The translations under genes and the position numbers were made by a program. A stretch of 64,000 nucleotides of DNA, from contig NZ_JAGGQB010000015.1 in NCBI RefSeq assembly GCF_018613535.1, positions 27,603 through 91,602 of the forward strand, read 5' to 3'. The stretch's first letter is position 1. Every line of letters starts with the position of its first letter. Below are positions 8,516 to 17,564 of the stretch, piece after piece. Origin of the DNA: Bacillus sp. ISL-51. Its GTDB lineage: Bacteria; Bacillota; Bacilli; Bacillales; Bacillaceae. A model generated the notes under the pieces. It had not been told where the DNA came from. It ran no database searches and saw nothing but the letters and a program-made list of their open reading frames with translations.

Positions 8516-9688
8516 TTACAGGGACGCCTTCAAAATAGCAAGGACGTCATCTTTATTCAGCTTCCTGAAGTTGCCGAAACCGCCGTATTCCATCTCTTTA
8601 GCGGCAATATCTGCAATCAATTCAAGTTTTTCTTCGCCGATGTCATAATCCGCAAGACGGGACGGTGCGCCGAGGCTTGTCCAGAATGCGGACAGTTTGT
8701 CGATGCCCTCCAGCACAATTTCTTTATCGGTTTTGCCTTCTGTTTCAATGTCAAACATGTTCAGCATGAGCGCTTTGAAACGGCCGACATTTTGGTCAAT
8801 GGTGTATCTCATCCAGTTCGGGAAGAGAATCGCCAGGCCGCCTGCGTGCGGAATATCATAAACCGCTGACACGGCGTGTTCCATCGTATGAGATGCCCAG
8901 TCGCCGAAGTAGCCCATTTGCAGGGTGCCGTTTAAAGCGATTGTTCCAGCGTATAAAATCGTTTCACGGTGTTTGTAGTTCTCCAGGTCTTCAAGCACCT
9001 TCGGAGCTGTTTCGATGACCGTCTGGAGTACAGCAAAACACATTCTGTCTTGCAGCGGTGTGTTTTCAACATTGTGGAAATACTGTTCAAATACGTGGCT
9101 CATCATGTCCACCATGCCGTATACCGTTTGATTTTCGGGAACGCTGAACGTATTCTCCGGATCTAAAATAGAAAAACGGGGATGAGTGACATCGCTGCCC
9201 CATACGAATTTTTCGTTTGTTTCCCAATTGGTGATCACGGAATCGGGGTTCATTTCTGAGCCGGTTGCCGCGAGCGTCAGCACCGTGCCGAACGGCAGTG
9301 CATCTTTCGCTGTCACTTTTTTGCTGTAGATGTCCCATGCATCGCCGTCATATTTCGCTCCGGCTGCAATCGCTTTTGTACAGTCAATAACGCTTCCCCC
9401 GCCAACGGCAAGAAGAAAATCGATCTCGTGCTGTCTGCACAGTTCAATTCCTTTGTTAACCGTTGCCAGACGAGGGTTCGGTTCTACTCCTGCAAGCTCA
9501 TAGACATTAGCGCCCTCTTCTTTTAATATGCCCGTTACTTGATCAAACAGGCCGTTTCGTTTAATACTGCCGCCGCCGTATACAAGCAGGACGTTTTTTC
9601 CGTATTGCTTCAGCTCTTTCTTTAATTGTTCGATTTGCCCTTTGCCGAAAATCAGCTTTGTCGGGTTATAGTACGTAAAATTCTCCAT
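8516..9688 (-). CDS. yugK: Iron-containing NAD(P)H-dependent butanol dehydrogenase YugK
   Basis: 390-residue group III iron alcohol dehydrogenase. Nucleotide motif [15 protein letters not shown] (~97) and the metal ligand region HVFEQYF plus [20 protein letters not shown] (~265-285) with conserved histidines are visible. Annotated in B. subtilis as probable NADH-dependent butanol dehydrogenase; natural substrate unknown. TTGGAGGTCATCAAAA precedes the ATG at 9688; an upstream in-frame start adds 21 residues with no support. Tandem paralogue of yugJ. Confidence 0.9.
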   Translation of the reverse strand: MENFTYYNPTKLIFGKGQIEQLKKELKQYGKNVLLVYGGGSIKRNGLFDQVTGILKEEGANVYELAGVEPNPRLATVNKGIELCRQHEIDFLLAVGGGSVIDCTKAIAAGAKYDGDAWDIYSKKVTAKDALPFGTVLTLAATGSEMNPDSVITNWETNEKFVWGSDVTHPRFSILDPENTFSVPENQTVYGMVDMMSHVFEQYFHNVENTPLQDRMCFAVLQTVIETAPKVLEDLENYKHRETILYAGTIALNGTLQMGYFGDWASHTMEHAVSAVYDIPHAGGLAILFPNWMRYTIDQNVGRFKALMLNMFDIETEGKTDKEIVLEGIDKLSAFWTSLGAPSRLADYDIGEEKLELIADIAAKEMEYGGFGNFRKLNKDDVLAILKASL

Positions 9689-9732
9689 TTTTGATGACCT
9701 CCAAAAAAACGTAAGGGGATTACTATAACATA

Positions 9733-9770
9733 GAAAAAAAGGAGCTGCCAACTTGGCGCCCCCCTTTTTT
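9733..9770 (-). terminator. yugJ terminator
   Basis: Imperfect hairpin with A7/T6 flanks (GCC 9747-9749 / GGC 9755-9757 core, AAAAAAAGG / CCCCTTTTTT outer) directly after the yugJ stop. Separates the two paralogues, so yugK probably has its own promoter or depends on readthrough. Confidence 0.6.
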
Positions 9771-9771
9771 A

Positions 9772-10935
9772 TTACAATGATGCTTTTAAGATCGCAAGCA
9801 CATCTTCTTTTTGCAGTGATTTGAACTGGCCGAAAACGCCGTTAGCCATCGCTTTATCAGCAATCGTATCCAGCTTTTCATCAGAAATGTCATAATCAGC
9901 GAGTTTGTTCGGAGCGCCGAGGCTCGTCCAGAACGCCGAAAGCTTGTCAATTCCTTCACGCGCGATTTCCTCATCTGTTTTTCCTGCTTCGTCAATATCG
10001 AAGACACGGACGGCAAGCTGCTTAAAGCGGGCAGGATTTTCTTTCAGCACGTGTCTCATCCAATTCGGGAACAGAATCGCAAGGCCCCCCGCGTGCGGAA
10101 TATCATAAACCGCTGACACCGCATGCTCGATATTATGAGTCGCCCAGTCGCCTCTTGCGCCCATTGAGAGCATGCCGTTTAAGGCAATGGTGCCTGTATA
10201 TAAAATGGTCTCACGCAATTCATAGTTTTCCAGATCATTGATCAGCTTAGGCGCTGTTTCAATGACTGTGCGCAGAAGAGATTCACACATCCGGTCCTGA
10301 TACGGCGTGTTTGATGTGTGATGGAAATATTGTTCAAACACGTGGCTCATCATATCAACCATGCCGTAGATCGTATGGTCTTTCGGAACCGTAAACGTAT
10401 TGACGGGATCAAGAATAGAAAATTTCGGATAAACAAGGGGGCTGCCCCATCCGTATTTTTCATTTGTTTCCCAGTTAGTAATAACGGATCCGGCATTCAT
10501 CTCTGAACCCGTTGCCGCTAATGTCAAGACCGTTCCAAACGGAAGAGCTTCGGTTGGCTGATGTTTTTTGGTGACGATATCCCAAGCGTCGCCGTCATAT
10601 TTCGCGCCTGCTGCAATGGCTTTCGTACAGTCAATGACACTTCCTCCGCCGACAGCCAGAAGGAAATCAATATTTTGTTCCTTACAGATAGCGGCACCTT
10701 TATTAACTGTTGCAACGCGCGGATTCGGTTCAACCCCAGCAAGCTCATGAACGTTAACGTCTGCTTTTTTCAGAAGCTCTGTCACCTGATCGTAAAGGCC
10801 GCTTCGCTTAATGCTTCCCCCGCCGTACACGAGCAGTACGTTTTTTCCGTATGGTTTGATTTCTTCAGGAAGCTTTTCAACTTCTCCCTTTCCGAAAATC
10901 AGCTTTGTCGGATTCCAATATGTAAAGTTCTGCAT
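9772..10935 (-). CDS. yugJ: Iron-containing NAD(P)H-dependent butanol dehydrogenase YugJ
   Basis: 387 residues, closely similar to the adjacent YugK along the full length (shared [48 protein letters not shown]). Metal-binding region [11 protein letters not shown] and [18 protein letters not shown] is intact. Start at 10935 follows AAGGAGGAGATATC; the in-frame upstream extension has no ribosome site. Upstream member of a tandem duplication; alcohol specificity is not determinable from sequence. Confidence 0.9.
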   Translation of the reverse strand: MQNFTYWNPTKLIFGKGEVEKLPEEIKPYGKNVLLVYGGGSIKRSGLYDQVTELLKKADVNVHELAGVEPNPRVATVNKGAAICKEQNIDFLLAVGGGSVIDCTKAIAAGAKYDGDAWDIVTKKHQPTEALPFGTVLTLAATGSEMNAGSVITNWETNEKYGWGSPLVYPKFSILDPVNTFTVPKDHTIYGMVDMMSHVFEQYFHHTSNTPYQDRMCESLLRTVIETAPKLINDLENYELRETILYTGTIALNGMLSMGARGDWATHNIEHAVSAVYDIPHAGGLAILFPNWMRHVLKENPARFKQLAVRVFDIDEAGKTDEEIAREGIDKLSAFWTSLGAPNKLADYDISDEKLDTIADKAMANGVFGQFKSLQKEDVLAILKASL

Positions 10936-11070
10936 GATATCTCCTCCTTGGTCTACATTATGCAGGATGACGCTTTTTACTGTAAAGTAATCAGCTTTTT
11001 GCATGCATAGTTTCTCCAGTTTGTCACAATCTATAACTGTTTCACGAATTCATAGAGGAGGTTGTTTTAC

Positions 11071-11307
11071 ATGAGTGCTATTCAGAGAATCTGTCTCGTT
11101 TTAACGATTATCGGCGCTATTAACTGGGGACTGATCGGTTTTTTTCAATTTGATTTAGTGGCAGCCATCTTCGGCGGCCAAGGATCAGCTCTGTCGCGGA
11201 TTATTTACGGTCTGGTCGGCATCGCCGGATTAATCAATCTCGGCCTGCTGTTTAAACCGAACGAGGAAACGTCACGCGAGGAAGCAACGAAGCCTGAAAT
11301 GAGATAG
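11071..11307 (+). CDS. yuzA: DUF378 membrane protein YuzA
   Basis: 78 residues, DUF378 family: two transmembrane helices (CLVLTIIGAINWGLIGFF and IIYGLVGIAGLINLGLLF) with the conserved NWG and GL(V/I)G motifs and a charged C-terminal tail. Start ATG at 11071 after GAGGAGGT, spacing 8. Function unknown. Divergent from yugJ, convergent with yugI. Confidence 0.85.
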   Translation: MSAIQRICLVLTIIGAINWGLIGFFQFDLVAAIFGGQGSALSRIIYGLVGIAGLINLGLLFKPNEETSREEATKPEMR

Positions 11308-11311
11308 ACAT

Positions 11312-11347
11312 AAAAAAGCACCGAACATACATATCCGGTGCTTTTTT
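11312..11347. terminator. Bidirectional terminator between yuzA and yugI
   Basis: AAAAAGCACCG (11313-11323) / CGGTGCTTTTT (11336-11346) with A6 and T6 flanks; serves both convergent genes. Confidence 0.88.
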
Positions 11348-11352
11348 CGTGC

Positions 11353-11745
11353 TTATTTTTTGATAAGATCTTTGCGGTTTGACTGTTCAATCCACTCTTC
11401 AAGCTTATCTTTTAATGTGTTGAAACCTTGCGGAGCAGAAGCTTCTTCAGAAACATGAGCCGCTTTCGGTTTTCTTGGTTTGCTTTCTTTTCTTTCTGGC
11501 GCCGCTTGAGTCGCACGGATAGAAAGGCTGATTTTTCCTTTTTCTTCGTCAACTGCAAGTACTTTTACTTGTACTTCGTCACCGATTGAAAGGTGCTCGT
11601 TAATGTCTTTTACGAAACCGTGAGTGACTTCAGAAATGTGCACAAGTCCTTGAGTTTCTTCATCTAATGCAACAAACGCACCATACGCTTGTAATCCTGT
11701 TACTTTACCAGTGTAAACACTGCCCACTTCAAATTTTGCTGCCAT
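11353..11745 (-). CDS. yugI: S1-domain general stress protein YugI (GSP13)
   Basis: 130 residues. One S1/OB-fold RNA-binding domain (~6-75: VGSVYTGKVTGLQAYGAFV, GLVHISEVTHGFV, VLAVDEEKGKISLSIRA), then a basic, Lys/Pro-rich linker and a C-terminal helix. Known in B. subtilis as ribosome-associated general stress protein 13. AGGAGTTGTTATGA precedes the start. A good SigmaA promoter is visible upstream. Confidence 0.9.
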   Translation of the reverse strand: MAAKFEVGSVYTGKVTGLQAYGAFVALDEETQGLVHISEVTHGFVKDINEHLSIGDEVQVKVLAVDEEKGKISLSIRATQAAPERKESKPRKPKAAHVSEEASAPQGFNTLKDKLEEWIEQSNRKDLIKK

Positions 11746-11794
11746 TCATAACAACTCCTAAGTTAAATTAAATACAGTTTATACGCAATTTAAA

Positions 11795-11823
11795 ATTATA
11801 TCATACAAGTTTCATTTTCGCAA
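11795..11823 (-). promoter_or_regulatory. SigmaA promoter of yugI
   Basis: On the minus strand, TTGCGA (-35, 11818-11823), 17-nt spacer, TATAAT (-10, 11795-11800), about 50 nt upstream of the yugI start. Confidence 0.65.
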
Positions 11824-11875
11824 AGAGAACTTTTTTAAAAATGCAGGTTTAGCCGCGAAAAAAAGAGGGTATACT

Positions 11876-11944
11876 ATGTTTACCGAAGGCTTTCTAGTAT
11901 TCCCCCCCTTTATTTGGATGCGAACTGAGTTCGTATCTTTTTTT
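11876..11944 (+). ncRNA. Candidate C-rich small RNA
   Basis: A strong plus-strand terminator (GATGCGAAC 11917-11925, loop TGA, GTTCGTATC 11929-11937, then T7) has no plus-strand gene to serve: yuzA already has its own. About 65 nt upstream is TATACT (11870-11875). The transcript between would carry an unpaired C7 tract (11902-11908) followed by TTTATTTGG. C-rich unpaired tracts that pair with GGAGG are the targeting motif of Gram-positive sRNAs such as RsaE/RoxS and FsrA. The -35 box is poor. The 3' end overlaps the alaT stop codon on the other strand. Confidence 0.4.
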
Positions 11945-13112
11945 ATGCTCTTTTATCGACAAACCGTTTGATTCTGACGAGCGCTTCCTGGATCTGTTCA
12001 ATTGAAGTCGCATACGAACATCTGATATATCCCTCACCGCTCGGGCCAAACACGTTTCCCGGAACGACGGCTACCTTTTCCTCAATAAGAAGCTCTTCTG
12101 CGAATTGCTCTGAACTCATTCCCGTAGATTGAATTGAAGGAAACGCATAAAATGCGCCGCCCGGATGATGGCAGCTGAGACCGATTTCATTTAACGTTTC
12201 CACAATCAAATTGCGCCGTCTCCGGTAGCTTTTTTTCATTCTTTCGACATCTTCTTGGCCGTTTTTCAGCCCTTCAAGCGCAGCGTATTGCGCCATCGAC
12301 GGCGCGCACATCATAGCGTGCTGATGAATTTTTAGCATCGCGTCCCTGATAACCGGCGGCGCCGCTGTGAAACCGAGCCTCCATCCAGTCATCGCAAACG
12401 CTTTGGAGAACCCGGAAATAAGGATCGTCCGTTCCTTCATATCAGCAAGAGCCCCCATACTCGTGAATTGTTCATCATACGTCAATTCGGCATAGATTTC
12501 ATCGGCAATCACAATGATGTCGTGTTTTTTAGCGAAAGCTGCAATGGATTCAAGCTCTTCTTTCGTATAGACAGAACCCGTCGGATTAGACGGCGAGCAA
12601 AGCAGCACAGCCTTTGTTTTTTCTGTTAATGCCGCTTTAAAATCATGAGCGGACGCTTTAAAGCCTTTATCAGCCGTTGTATGAATCGGTACCGGTATTC
12701 CTCCCGTCAGCGTTACAAGTGATTCATAAGCCACAAAACACGGTTCAGGAATTAATATTTCCTCTCCCGGATTCATAATGGCGCGAATGGCGAGATCAAG
12801 CGCCTGGCTGGCTCCTACGGTAACGATCAGTTCATGGTCCGGAGAATAATAAAGGCCGAACCGCTGCTCCAAATAACGGCTGATTTCTTCCCTTAATTCA
12901 TATAGTCCCGCATTGGCCGTATAAGCCGTGTAGCCCTGTTCCAAAGAAAGAATACTCGCTTCCCTGACGTTCCAGGCCGTTACAAAATCAGGCTCTCCGA
13001 CGCCTAAAGAGATGACGCCTTCCATCGTAGCCGCCAAATCAAAAAACTTGCGGATGCCTGACGGTTTAATTTGCTGCACATAATCAGATAAATAAGAAGT
13101 CTTCGTTTCCAT
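11943..13112 (-). CDS. alaT: Alanine aminotransferase AlaT
   Basis: 389-residue class I/II PLP aminotransferase. The PLP lysine lies in SGFSKAFAMTGWRLGF at about residue 235; cofactor-site motifs SPSNPTGSVY and IADEIYAEL are present, as is the C-terminal GEGYIRCSYA arginine. In B. subtilis the product (YugH) is the alanine transaminase controlled by AlaR. The start abuts the alaR stop (no gap, TAAATG), indicating translational coupling; only a weak GGTG site is visible in the end of alaR. Confidence 0.9.
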   Translation of the reverse strand: METKTSYLSDYVQQIKPSGIRKFFDLAATMEGVISLGVGEPDFVTAWNVREASILSLEQGYTAYTANAGLYELREEISRYLEQRFGLYYSPDHELIVTVGASQALDLAIRAIMNPGEEILIPEPCFVAYESLVTLTGGIPVPIHTTADKGFKASAHDFKAALTEKTKAVLLCSPSNPTGSVYTKEELESIAAFAKKHDIIVIADEIYAELTYDEQFTSMGALADMKERTILISGFSKAFAMTGWRLGFTAAPPVIRDAMLKIHQHAMMCAPSMAQYAALEGLKNGQEDVERMKKSYRRRRNLIVETLNEIGLSCHHPGGAFYAFPSIQSTGMSSEQFAEELLIEEKVAVVPGNVFGPSGEGYIRCSYATSIEQIQEALVRIKRFVDKRA

Positions 13113-13613
13113 TTACGGAGACACCACGATTCTTTTGTCATCGTCTCCTGTTTCGAAGACTTTGCCGTCATGCTTGTATTTTTTCAGGATAAAGTGGGTT
13201 GTCGTAGAGACGACAGAATCAAGCGCAGACAGCTTTTCCGATACGAAACGCGCCACGTCTGACATGGTGTTGCCGCGAATGACGACAGAGAGATCGTACA
13301 CCCCTGACATCAGGTAAACGGATTCGACTTCCTGGAACCGGTAAATCCGTTCGGCCACCTCGTCAAAACCGACATTTCGTTTCGGCGTCACCTTTACATC
13401 AATCATAGCCGTCACGCCCTCAAGGCCGTCGACTTTGCGCCAGTCGATCATAGCGGCATAATCAATGATGACTTTTTCCTTTTCAAGCTTATCAATAATA
13501 CTTTTTACTTCATCGGCCGGGATGTCCGCCATTTTTGCAATCGTTTCCGCATCAACTCGGCTGTTTTCGTCTAAAATTTCTAATATTTCTGTTTCTTTTT
13601 CGGTCAGCTTCAT
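13113..13613 (-). CDS. alaR: Lrp/AsnC-family regulator AlaR
   Basis: 166 residues: N-terminal helix-turn-helix (residues ~5-55, LTEKETEILEILDENSRVD), then a C-terminal RAM ligand-binding domain (VTPKRNVGFDEVAERIYRF; VVSTTTHFILKKYK). Alanine-responsive regulator of alaT in B. subtilis. The ATG at 13613 is preferred over an in-frame GTG three codons upstream because AAGGTG lies 8 nt before the ATG. First gene of alaR-alaT. Confidence 0.88.
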   Translation of the reverse strand: MKLTEKETEILEILDENSRVDAETIAKMADIPADEVKSIIDKLEKEKVIIDYAAMIDWRKVDGLEGVTAMIDVKVTPKRNVGFDEVAERIYRFQEVESVYLMSGVYDLSVVIRGNTMSDVARFVSEKLSALDSVVSTTTHFILKKYKHDGKVFETGDDDKRIVVSP

Positions 13614-13764
13614 ATGTTTCACACCTTTGCATTATCAAAAATCTTCATGACATTATATCACGATTTTCGACAAATGCTAAGAAAAACACGGAGAAAACCT
13701 AAGCTAAAATATGACAAACATAAAAGCACGGCTGTCACTGACAGAAAGGATGGCGAAAACCCTC

Positions 13765-14586
13765 ATGGAAGCTGTTTCACCAATCAAACGGCTCGGAATT
13801 CACGGAGTTGAATTATATTACGAGCACTATGAAAATCCCGGCAAACAAACGCTCGTCTGCGTCCACGGCTTTTTATCTTCCGCCTTCAGCTTCAGAAAGC
13901 TGATACCAATGCTTCGGAAGCAATATGAGATTATCGCAGTCGATTTGCCTCCTTTCGGCCAATCGGAAAAATCGCGTACTTTCATATATACGTACACGAA
14001 TCTCGCTAAGCTCTTGATCGGCCTTTTGGAAAAGCTGAACATCAGCAAAGCGGCCCTCATCGGTCATTCAATGGGAGGTCAGATTTGCTTATCGGCTGCT
14101 CTGTTAAAGCCCGGGCTTTTTTCCAAAGTCGTTCTGCTATGCAGCTCCGGTTATTTAAAGCGTTCGCATCCGTCGATCATTTTCGGAACGCACCTTCCTT
14201 GCTTTCATCTTTATATTAAGTATTGGCTTTCAAAAGAAGGTGTGCTGAAAAACCTGCTGAATGTGGTGCACGATCAGACACTTATCGACCAGGAAATGAT
14301 TGACGGATATGAAAAACCATTTACAGACCGCCGCATTTTTAAAGCCATGACAAGATTCATCAGGCACAGGGAGGGCGACTTGCAGCCTGACGAATTGAGA
14401 AGGATAGAAAAGCCCGCATTGTTAATATGGGGAGAAGAAGACCGCGTCGTTCCGTTCTCAGTGGGGGAACGGCTTCATCGCGATCTGCCGGATTCGATCC
14501 TGTATTCTCTTAAGGAAACCGGGCATCTTGTGCCTGAAGAACGGCCGGAATTCGTCTCCGAACGCATTTTGGAATTTATTGATTAA
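13765..14586 (+). CDS. yugF: Alpha/beta hydrolase YugF
   Basis: 273-residue alpha/beta-hydrolase. Oxyanion region VCVHGFLSSAFSFRK; nucleophile S102 in GHSMGG; acid D226 in WGEEDRVV; H254 in TGHLVPEE. Related to carboxylesterase/meta-cleavage hydrolases; substrate unknown. The start MEAVSPIKR gives the length expected for the family; two in-frame ATGs upstream (13711, 13750) are alternatives, and AAAGG lies closest to the second. Shares a terminator with convergent yugE. Confidence 0.85.
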   Translation: MEAVSPIKRLGIHGVELYYEHYENPGKQTLVCVHGFLSSAFSFRKLIPMLRKQYEIIAVDLPPFGQSEKSRTFIYTYTNLAKLLIGLLEKLNISKAALIGHSMGGQICLSAALLKPGLFSKVVLLCSSGYLKRSHPSIIFGTHLPCFHLYIKYWLSKEGVLKNLLNVVHDQTLIDQEMIDGYEKPFTDRRIFKAMTRFIRHREGDLQPDELRRIEKPALLIWGEEDRVVPFSVGERLHRDLPDSILYSLKETGHLVPEERPEFVSERILEFID

Positions 14587-14614
14587 AAAAAAACCGGCGC
14601 TATGCCGGTTTTTA
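14586..14614. terminator. Bidirectional terminator of yugF and yugE
   Basis: AAAAACCGGC (14589-14598) / GCCGGTTTTT (14604-14613), 5-nt loop, A9 on one side and T5 on the other; overlaps the last codons of yugE. Confidence 0.85.
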
Positions 14615-14872
14615 AGGGGTGCAGGAGCTGCTTTCTTTTACGAGCAAAAGCTTTTCAGCCGTCTGAAGACAGCTTGCAATCGGAAGCTTTTGTTCAAAAG
14701 AAGCCTCGAAGATGTCCTGAATGGCTTCAGCCAGTTCATCGGCACGGTCTTTATCATAGACGGCCTGCACGACATCGACGGCCTCCGTCTCATAAAATTC
14801 TTCTCCATATTGAAACGGGTCCCACTTGGCAATGATTTTTATCATTTCCATGACCGCTTGGCTTTCTTCCAT
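14612..14872 (-). CDS. yugE: DUF1871 protein YugE
   Basis: 86-residue all-helical DUF1871 protein (IIAKWDPFQYGEEFYETEAV) of unknown function, same size as B. subtilis YugE. Of three clustered starts (GTG 14881, ATG 14878, ATG 14872), the last best fits the AGCGGTGAT ribosome site and family length. Divergent from patB; no membrane or export signal. Confidence 0.8.
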   Translation of the reverse strand: MEESQAVMEMIKIIAKWDPFQYGEEFYETEAVDVVQAVYDKDRADELAEAIQDIFEASFEQKLPIASCLQTAEKLLLVKESSSCTP

Positions 14873-14958
14873 ATTCATCACCGCTTATAATAAAGTTTGC
14901 AAGTCTATTTTATCATAGATACGCTCTGAAAAATAATTATACTACAGGAGTGACATAC

Positions 14959-16122
14959 ATGAACTTTGACCTTCGAGAAAACCGCCTTGGCACAAAATCG
15001 GTGAAATGGGACAAGGCGGAGGCGTTATTCGGCGTATCCGACGCTCTGCCGATGTGGGTGGCCGATATGGATTTTCGCGCTCCCGAAGCGATAACCGAGG
15101 CTTTAAAAGAACGCCTTGACCACGGCATATTCGGTTACACGTCTCCTGACACAAATACGAAAGAAGCCGTCGCTTCATGGTTTGAAACACGGCACGGCTT
15201 CCGGCCCGATCCCTTAAGCATTACGTTCAGCCCCGGGGTTGTAACGGCGATCAGCATGGCCATACAAGCCTTTACTGAACCGGGCGATCCGGTTTTGATC
15301 CAATCACCGGTCTATACGCCTTTTTATCAAATGACAAAGGAAAATGAACGGCAGGTTTTACATAATCCTTTACGGGAGGAAAACGGAATCTATCATATGG
15401 ACTTTGAGGATCTTGAGAAAAAACTGAGCGATCCCGGGGTCAAGCTGATGATTCTCTGCAACCCCCACAACCCATCGGGCAGATCATGGAGCCGGGACGA
15501 GCTTCTCCAGCTCGGTACGCTGTGCGCCGCTCATGACGTCACCGTTGTTTCTGATGAAATTCATTCCGATTTGATGCTGTACGGCAGGAAGCATACGCCT
15601 TTTGCTTCTCTTTCTGAGGAATTTGCGCGGATTTCCATCACTTGTGCCGCGCCAAGCAAGACGTTTAATATTGCCGGCATCCAGGCGTCGGCGATCATCA
15701 TTCCGGACCGGTATAAACGCGCGACATTTTCCAGCGTTATGCATCGGAACGGAATTTCCGACCTCAACGCGTTCGCCGTTGCAGCAATTGAAGCGGCTTA
15801 TACAAAGGGCGGCCCTTGGCTTGACGCGCTGCTGCCTTATCTTGAGCGGAATATTGATATGGTTCAGACCTTTTTACGGGACGAATTGCCGCAGGTCCGT
15901 ATGATGAAGCCCGATGCTTCTTATTTAATATGGATGGATTTCAGCCGATGCGGACTGTCAGACGCGGAGCTCAAAGAAAGAATGCTGAAAAAAGGGAAAA
16001 TCATTTTAGAGCCGGGAACAAAATACGGTCCGGGCGGCGAAGGTTTTATGAGGCTGAATGTCGGCTGTTCGGCAGCCACTGTAAAAGAGGGCCTTTCAAG
16101 AATCAAAGCCGCTTTAGCGTAA
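14959..16122 (+). CDS. patB: PatB/MalY-type cystathionine beta-lyase
   Basis: 387-residue PLP enzyme of the MalY/PatB group, which cleaves cystathionine to homocysteine, pyruvate and ammonia (C-S lyase, methionine synthesis). PLP lysine K234 in APSKTFNIAG; MWVADMDFRAPEAI and CNPHNPSGRSW are typical. Start at 14959 follows ACAGGAGTGACATAC; the GTG three codons upstream overlaps the ribosome site. Monocistronic, ending in a strong terminator before kinB. Confidence 0.92.
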   Translation: MNFDLRENRLGTKSVKWDKAEALFGVSDALPMWVADMDFRAPEAITEALKERLDHGIFGYTSPDTNTKEAVASWFETRHGFRPDPLSITFSPGVVTAISMAIQAFTEPGDPVLIQSPVYTPFYQMTKENERQVLHNPLREENGIYHMDFEDLEKKLSDPGVKLMILCNPHNPSGRSWSRDELLQLGTLCAAHDVTVVSDEIHSDLMLYGRKHTPFASLSEEFARISITCAAPSKTFNIAGIQASAIIIPDRYKRATFSSVMHRNGISDLNAFAVAAIEAAYTKGGPWLDALLPYLERNIDMVQTFLRDELPQVRMMKPDASYLIWMDFSRCGLSDAELKERMLKKGKIILEPGTKYGPGGEGFMRLNVGCSAATVKEGLSRIKAALA

Positions 16123-16132
16123 TACAGATGGA

Positions 16133-16170
16133 GAACGCCCTTATCAATAGAGATAAGGGCGTTCGTTTTA
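16133..16170 (+). terminator. patB terminator
   Basis: Perfect 13-bp stem GAACGCCCTTATC (16133-16145) / GATAAGGGCGTTC (16152-16164), then GTTTTA. Confidence 0.88.
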
Positions 16171-16191
16171 GAGAAATTGTATTTCCAAAGA

Positions 16192-16200
16192 TGTTATAAT
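16192..16200 (+). promoter_or_regulatory. Extended -10 promoter of kinB
   Basis: TGTTATAAT, an extended -10 (TGn plus a perfect TATAAT), 35 nt upstream of the kinB ATG; no good -35 at 17 bp, as is common with extended -10 sites. Confidence 0.55.
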
Positions 16201-16234
16201 GATTCATATTTTTACATGAAAGGATTTCGTATAA

Positions 16235-17520
16235 ATGGAAATTGTAAAAGATTACTTGCTTCATTTCTCTTTTATTTTATTCCCTATTTTTCTTTATCAA
16301 GTCATCTGGCTCAGTAAACCTTCTTTACATGTGCCGAGAGCAAACCGATTGCTGGTTGCCGCATTTGCAGCCTCTTCTTCTTTATTATGTATGGTGTATC
16401 CGATACAGGAATTACCTGCCGTCCGATACGGTCTGCAGCTCATTCCCATTGTGGTTTGTCTGCTTTATGCCGGCACTGCCGCAGGACTTGCCGCAGGTGC
16501 AGCATCCATTTGTTTTCAGCTCATATTTTTCGAACCTTCTGCCCTTTTTTTCTTATCAGTGCTTCCTTTTCTCATGATAATCCTTATACGGCTCCAAACA
16601 AAATGGCCCTTTCTCTCAAAACAGAAGAAACTGCTTCTCGCGCTTACCATCGGCTGCTGGGAAATCACCTTATCAACCGCATCTCTCTTCACTTATACCG
16701 CAACAAATATTCTCAATTTTCAAAACCATATACAGTTTATTATGAGGCGGCGATATCAGTGTTTTTCCAAATCAATGCGCTTTTGCTGTGTATTTATTTG
16801 ATTGAGAGCATTGATGAGAATATGTCCATGCAGGCGAGGCTGATACACTCAGAAAAATTGGCCGTCGTCAGCGAGCTTGCCGCAAGCGTGGCCCATGAAG
16901 TCCGCAATCCCCTCACGGTCGTCAAAGGTTTTGTTCAGCTGCTTTTCAGCGGCGAACACATTCAAGACAAATCAAGCGCCGGTTATCAAAAGCTCGTTCT
17001 GTCTGAACTGGACCGCGCCGAGACGATCATTACAAATTATCTTGATATGGCGAAGCAGGATGATTACGAAAAACAAATTTTTGATATTTCACTGCTGGTA
17101 AAGGAGACCGGTTCACTGATGGAGTCTTACGCGAATTTTAAATTCGTGACAGTCAATGTTCACAGCGAGCCGGACTTATATGTGTGCGGAGATGTAAAAA
17201 AACTGAAACAGGCCCTGATTAATCTGATAAAAAACAGCATTGAAGCCGTGCCGACTGAAAACGGCAGAATTGCGGTCTCCGCCCAAAAACAACAAGAGAT
17301 GGTCCGCATTCAGATAACAGATAACGGAATCGGCATGTCCGATGAGGAGCTGCAAAAAATCGGCAGGCCGTATTACACCCTGAAAACGAACGGAACGGGG
17401 CTCGGGCTCACTGTGACATTCTCCATCATTGAACATCATGAAGGCTCCGTGTTATTCACAAGCGGCGAGCGTTCCGGCACAACGGCCTCTGTTCAGCTCC
17501 CGGCAGATTCTCCTCACTAG
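16235..17520 (+). pseudogene. kinB: Sporulation histidine kinase KinB, frameshifted
   Basis: Complete in extent but split by one indel. The first frame (16235-16801) encodes the six-helix membrane sensor ending NILNFQ; the kinase continues in the -1 frame (to 17520) with VYYEAAISVFF, H-box VAHEVRNPLTVVKGF, N box NLIKNSIEAV, DNGIGMSDEEL and TGLGLTVTFSIIEHHEG. Adding one A to the A4 run at 16722-16725 restores a single ~428-residue frame, the B. subtilis KinB length, aligned without gap to its NILNFQK...VYEAAVS junction. Intact KinB phosphorylates Spo0F and needs KapB, encoded next. ATG at 16235 after AAAGGA. Either a true null allele or an assembly error. Confidence 0.88.
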
Positions 17521-17564
17521 CCATTTGCATTGATCTTTTATAGAATAATAGAGAGGTGAGGGCT

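Noticed and set aside
16700..16740. Programmed -1 frameshifting to join the two kinB halves
   Set aside because: A -1 shift would restore the frame, but the in-frame codons CAA AAC do not form a slippery heptamer, and the insertion point aligns to a lost A.
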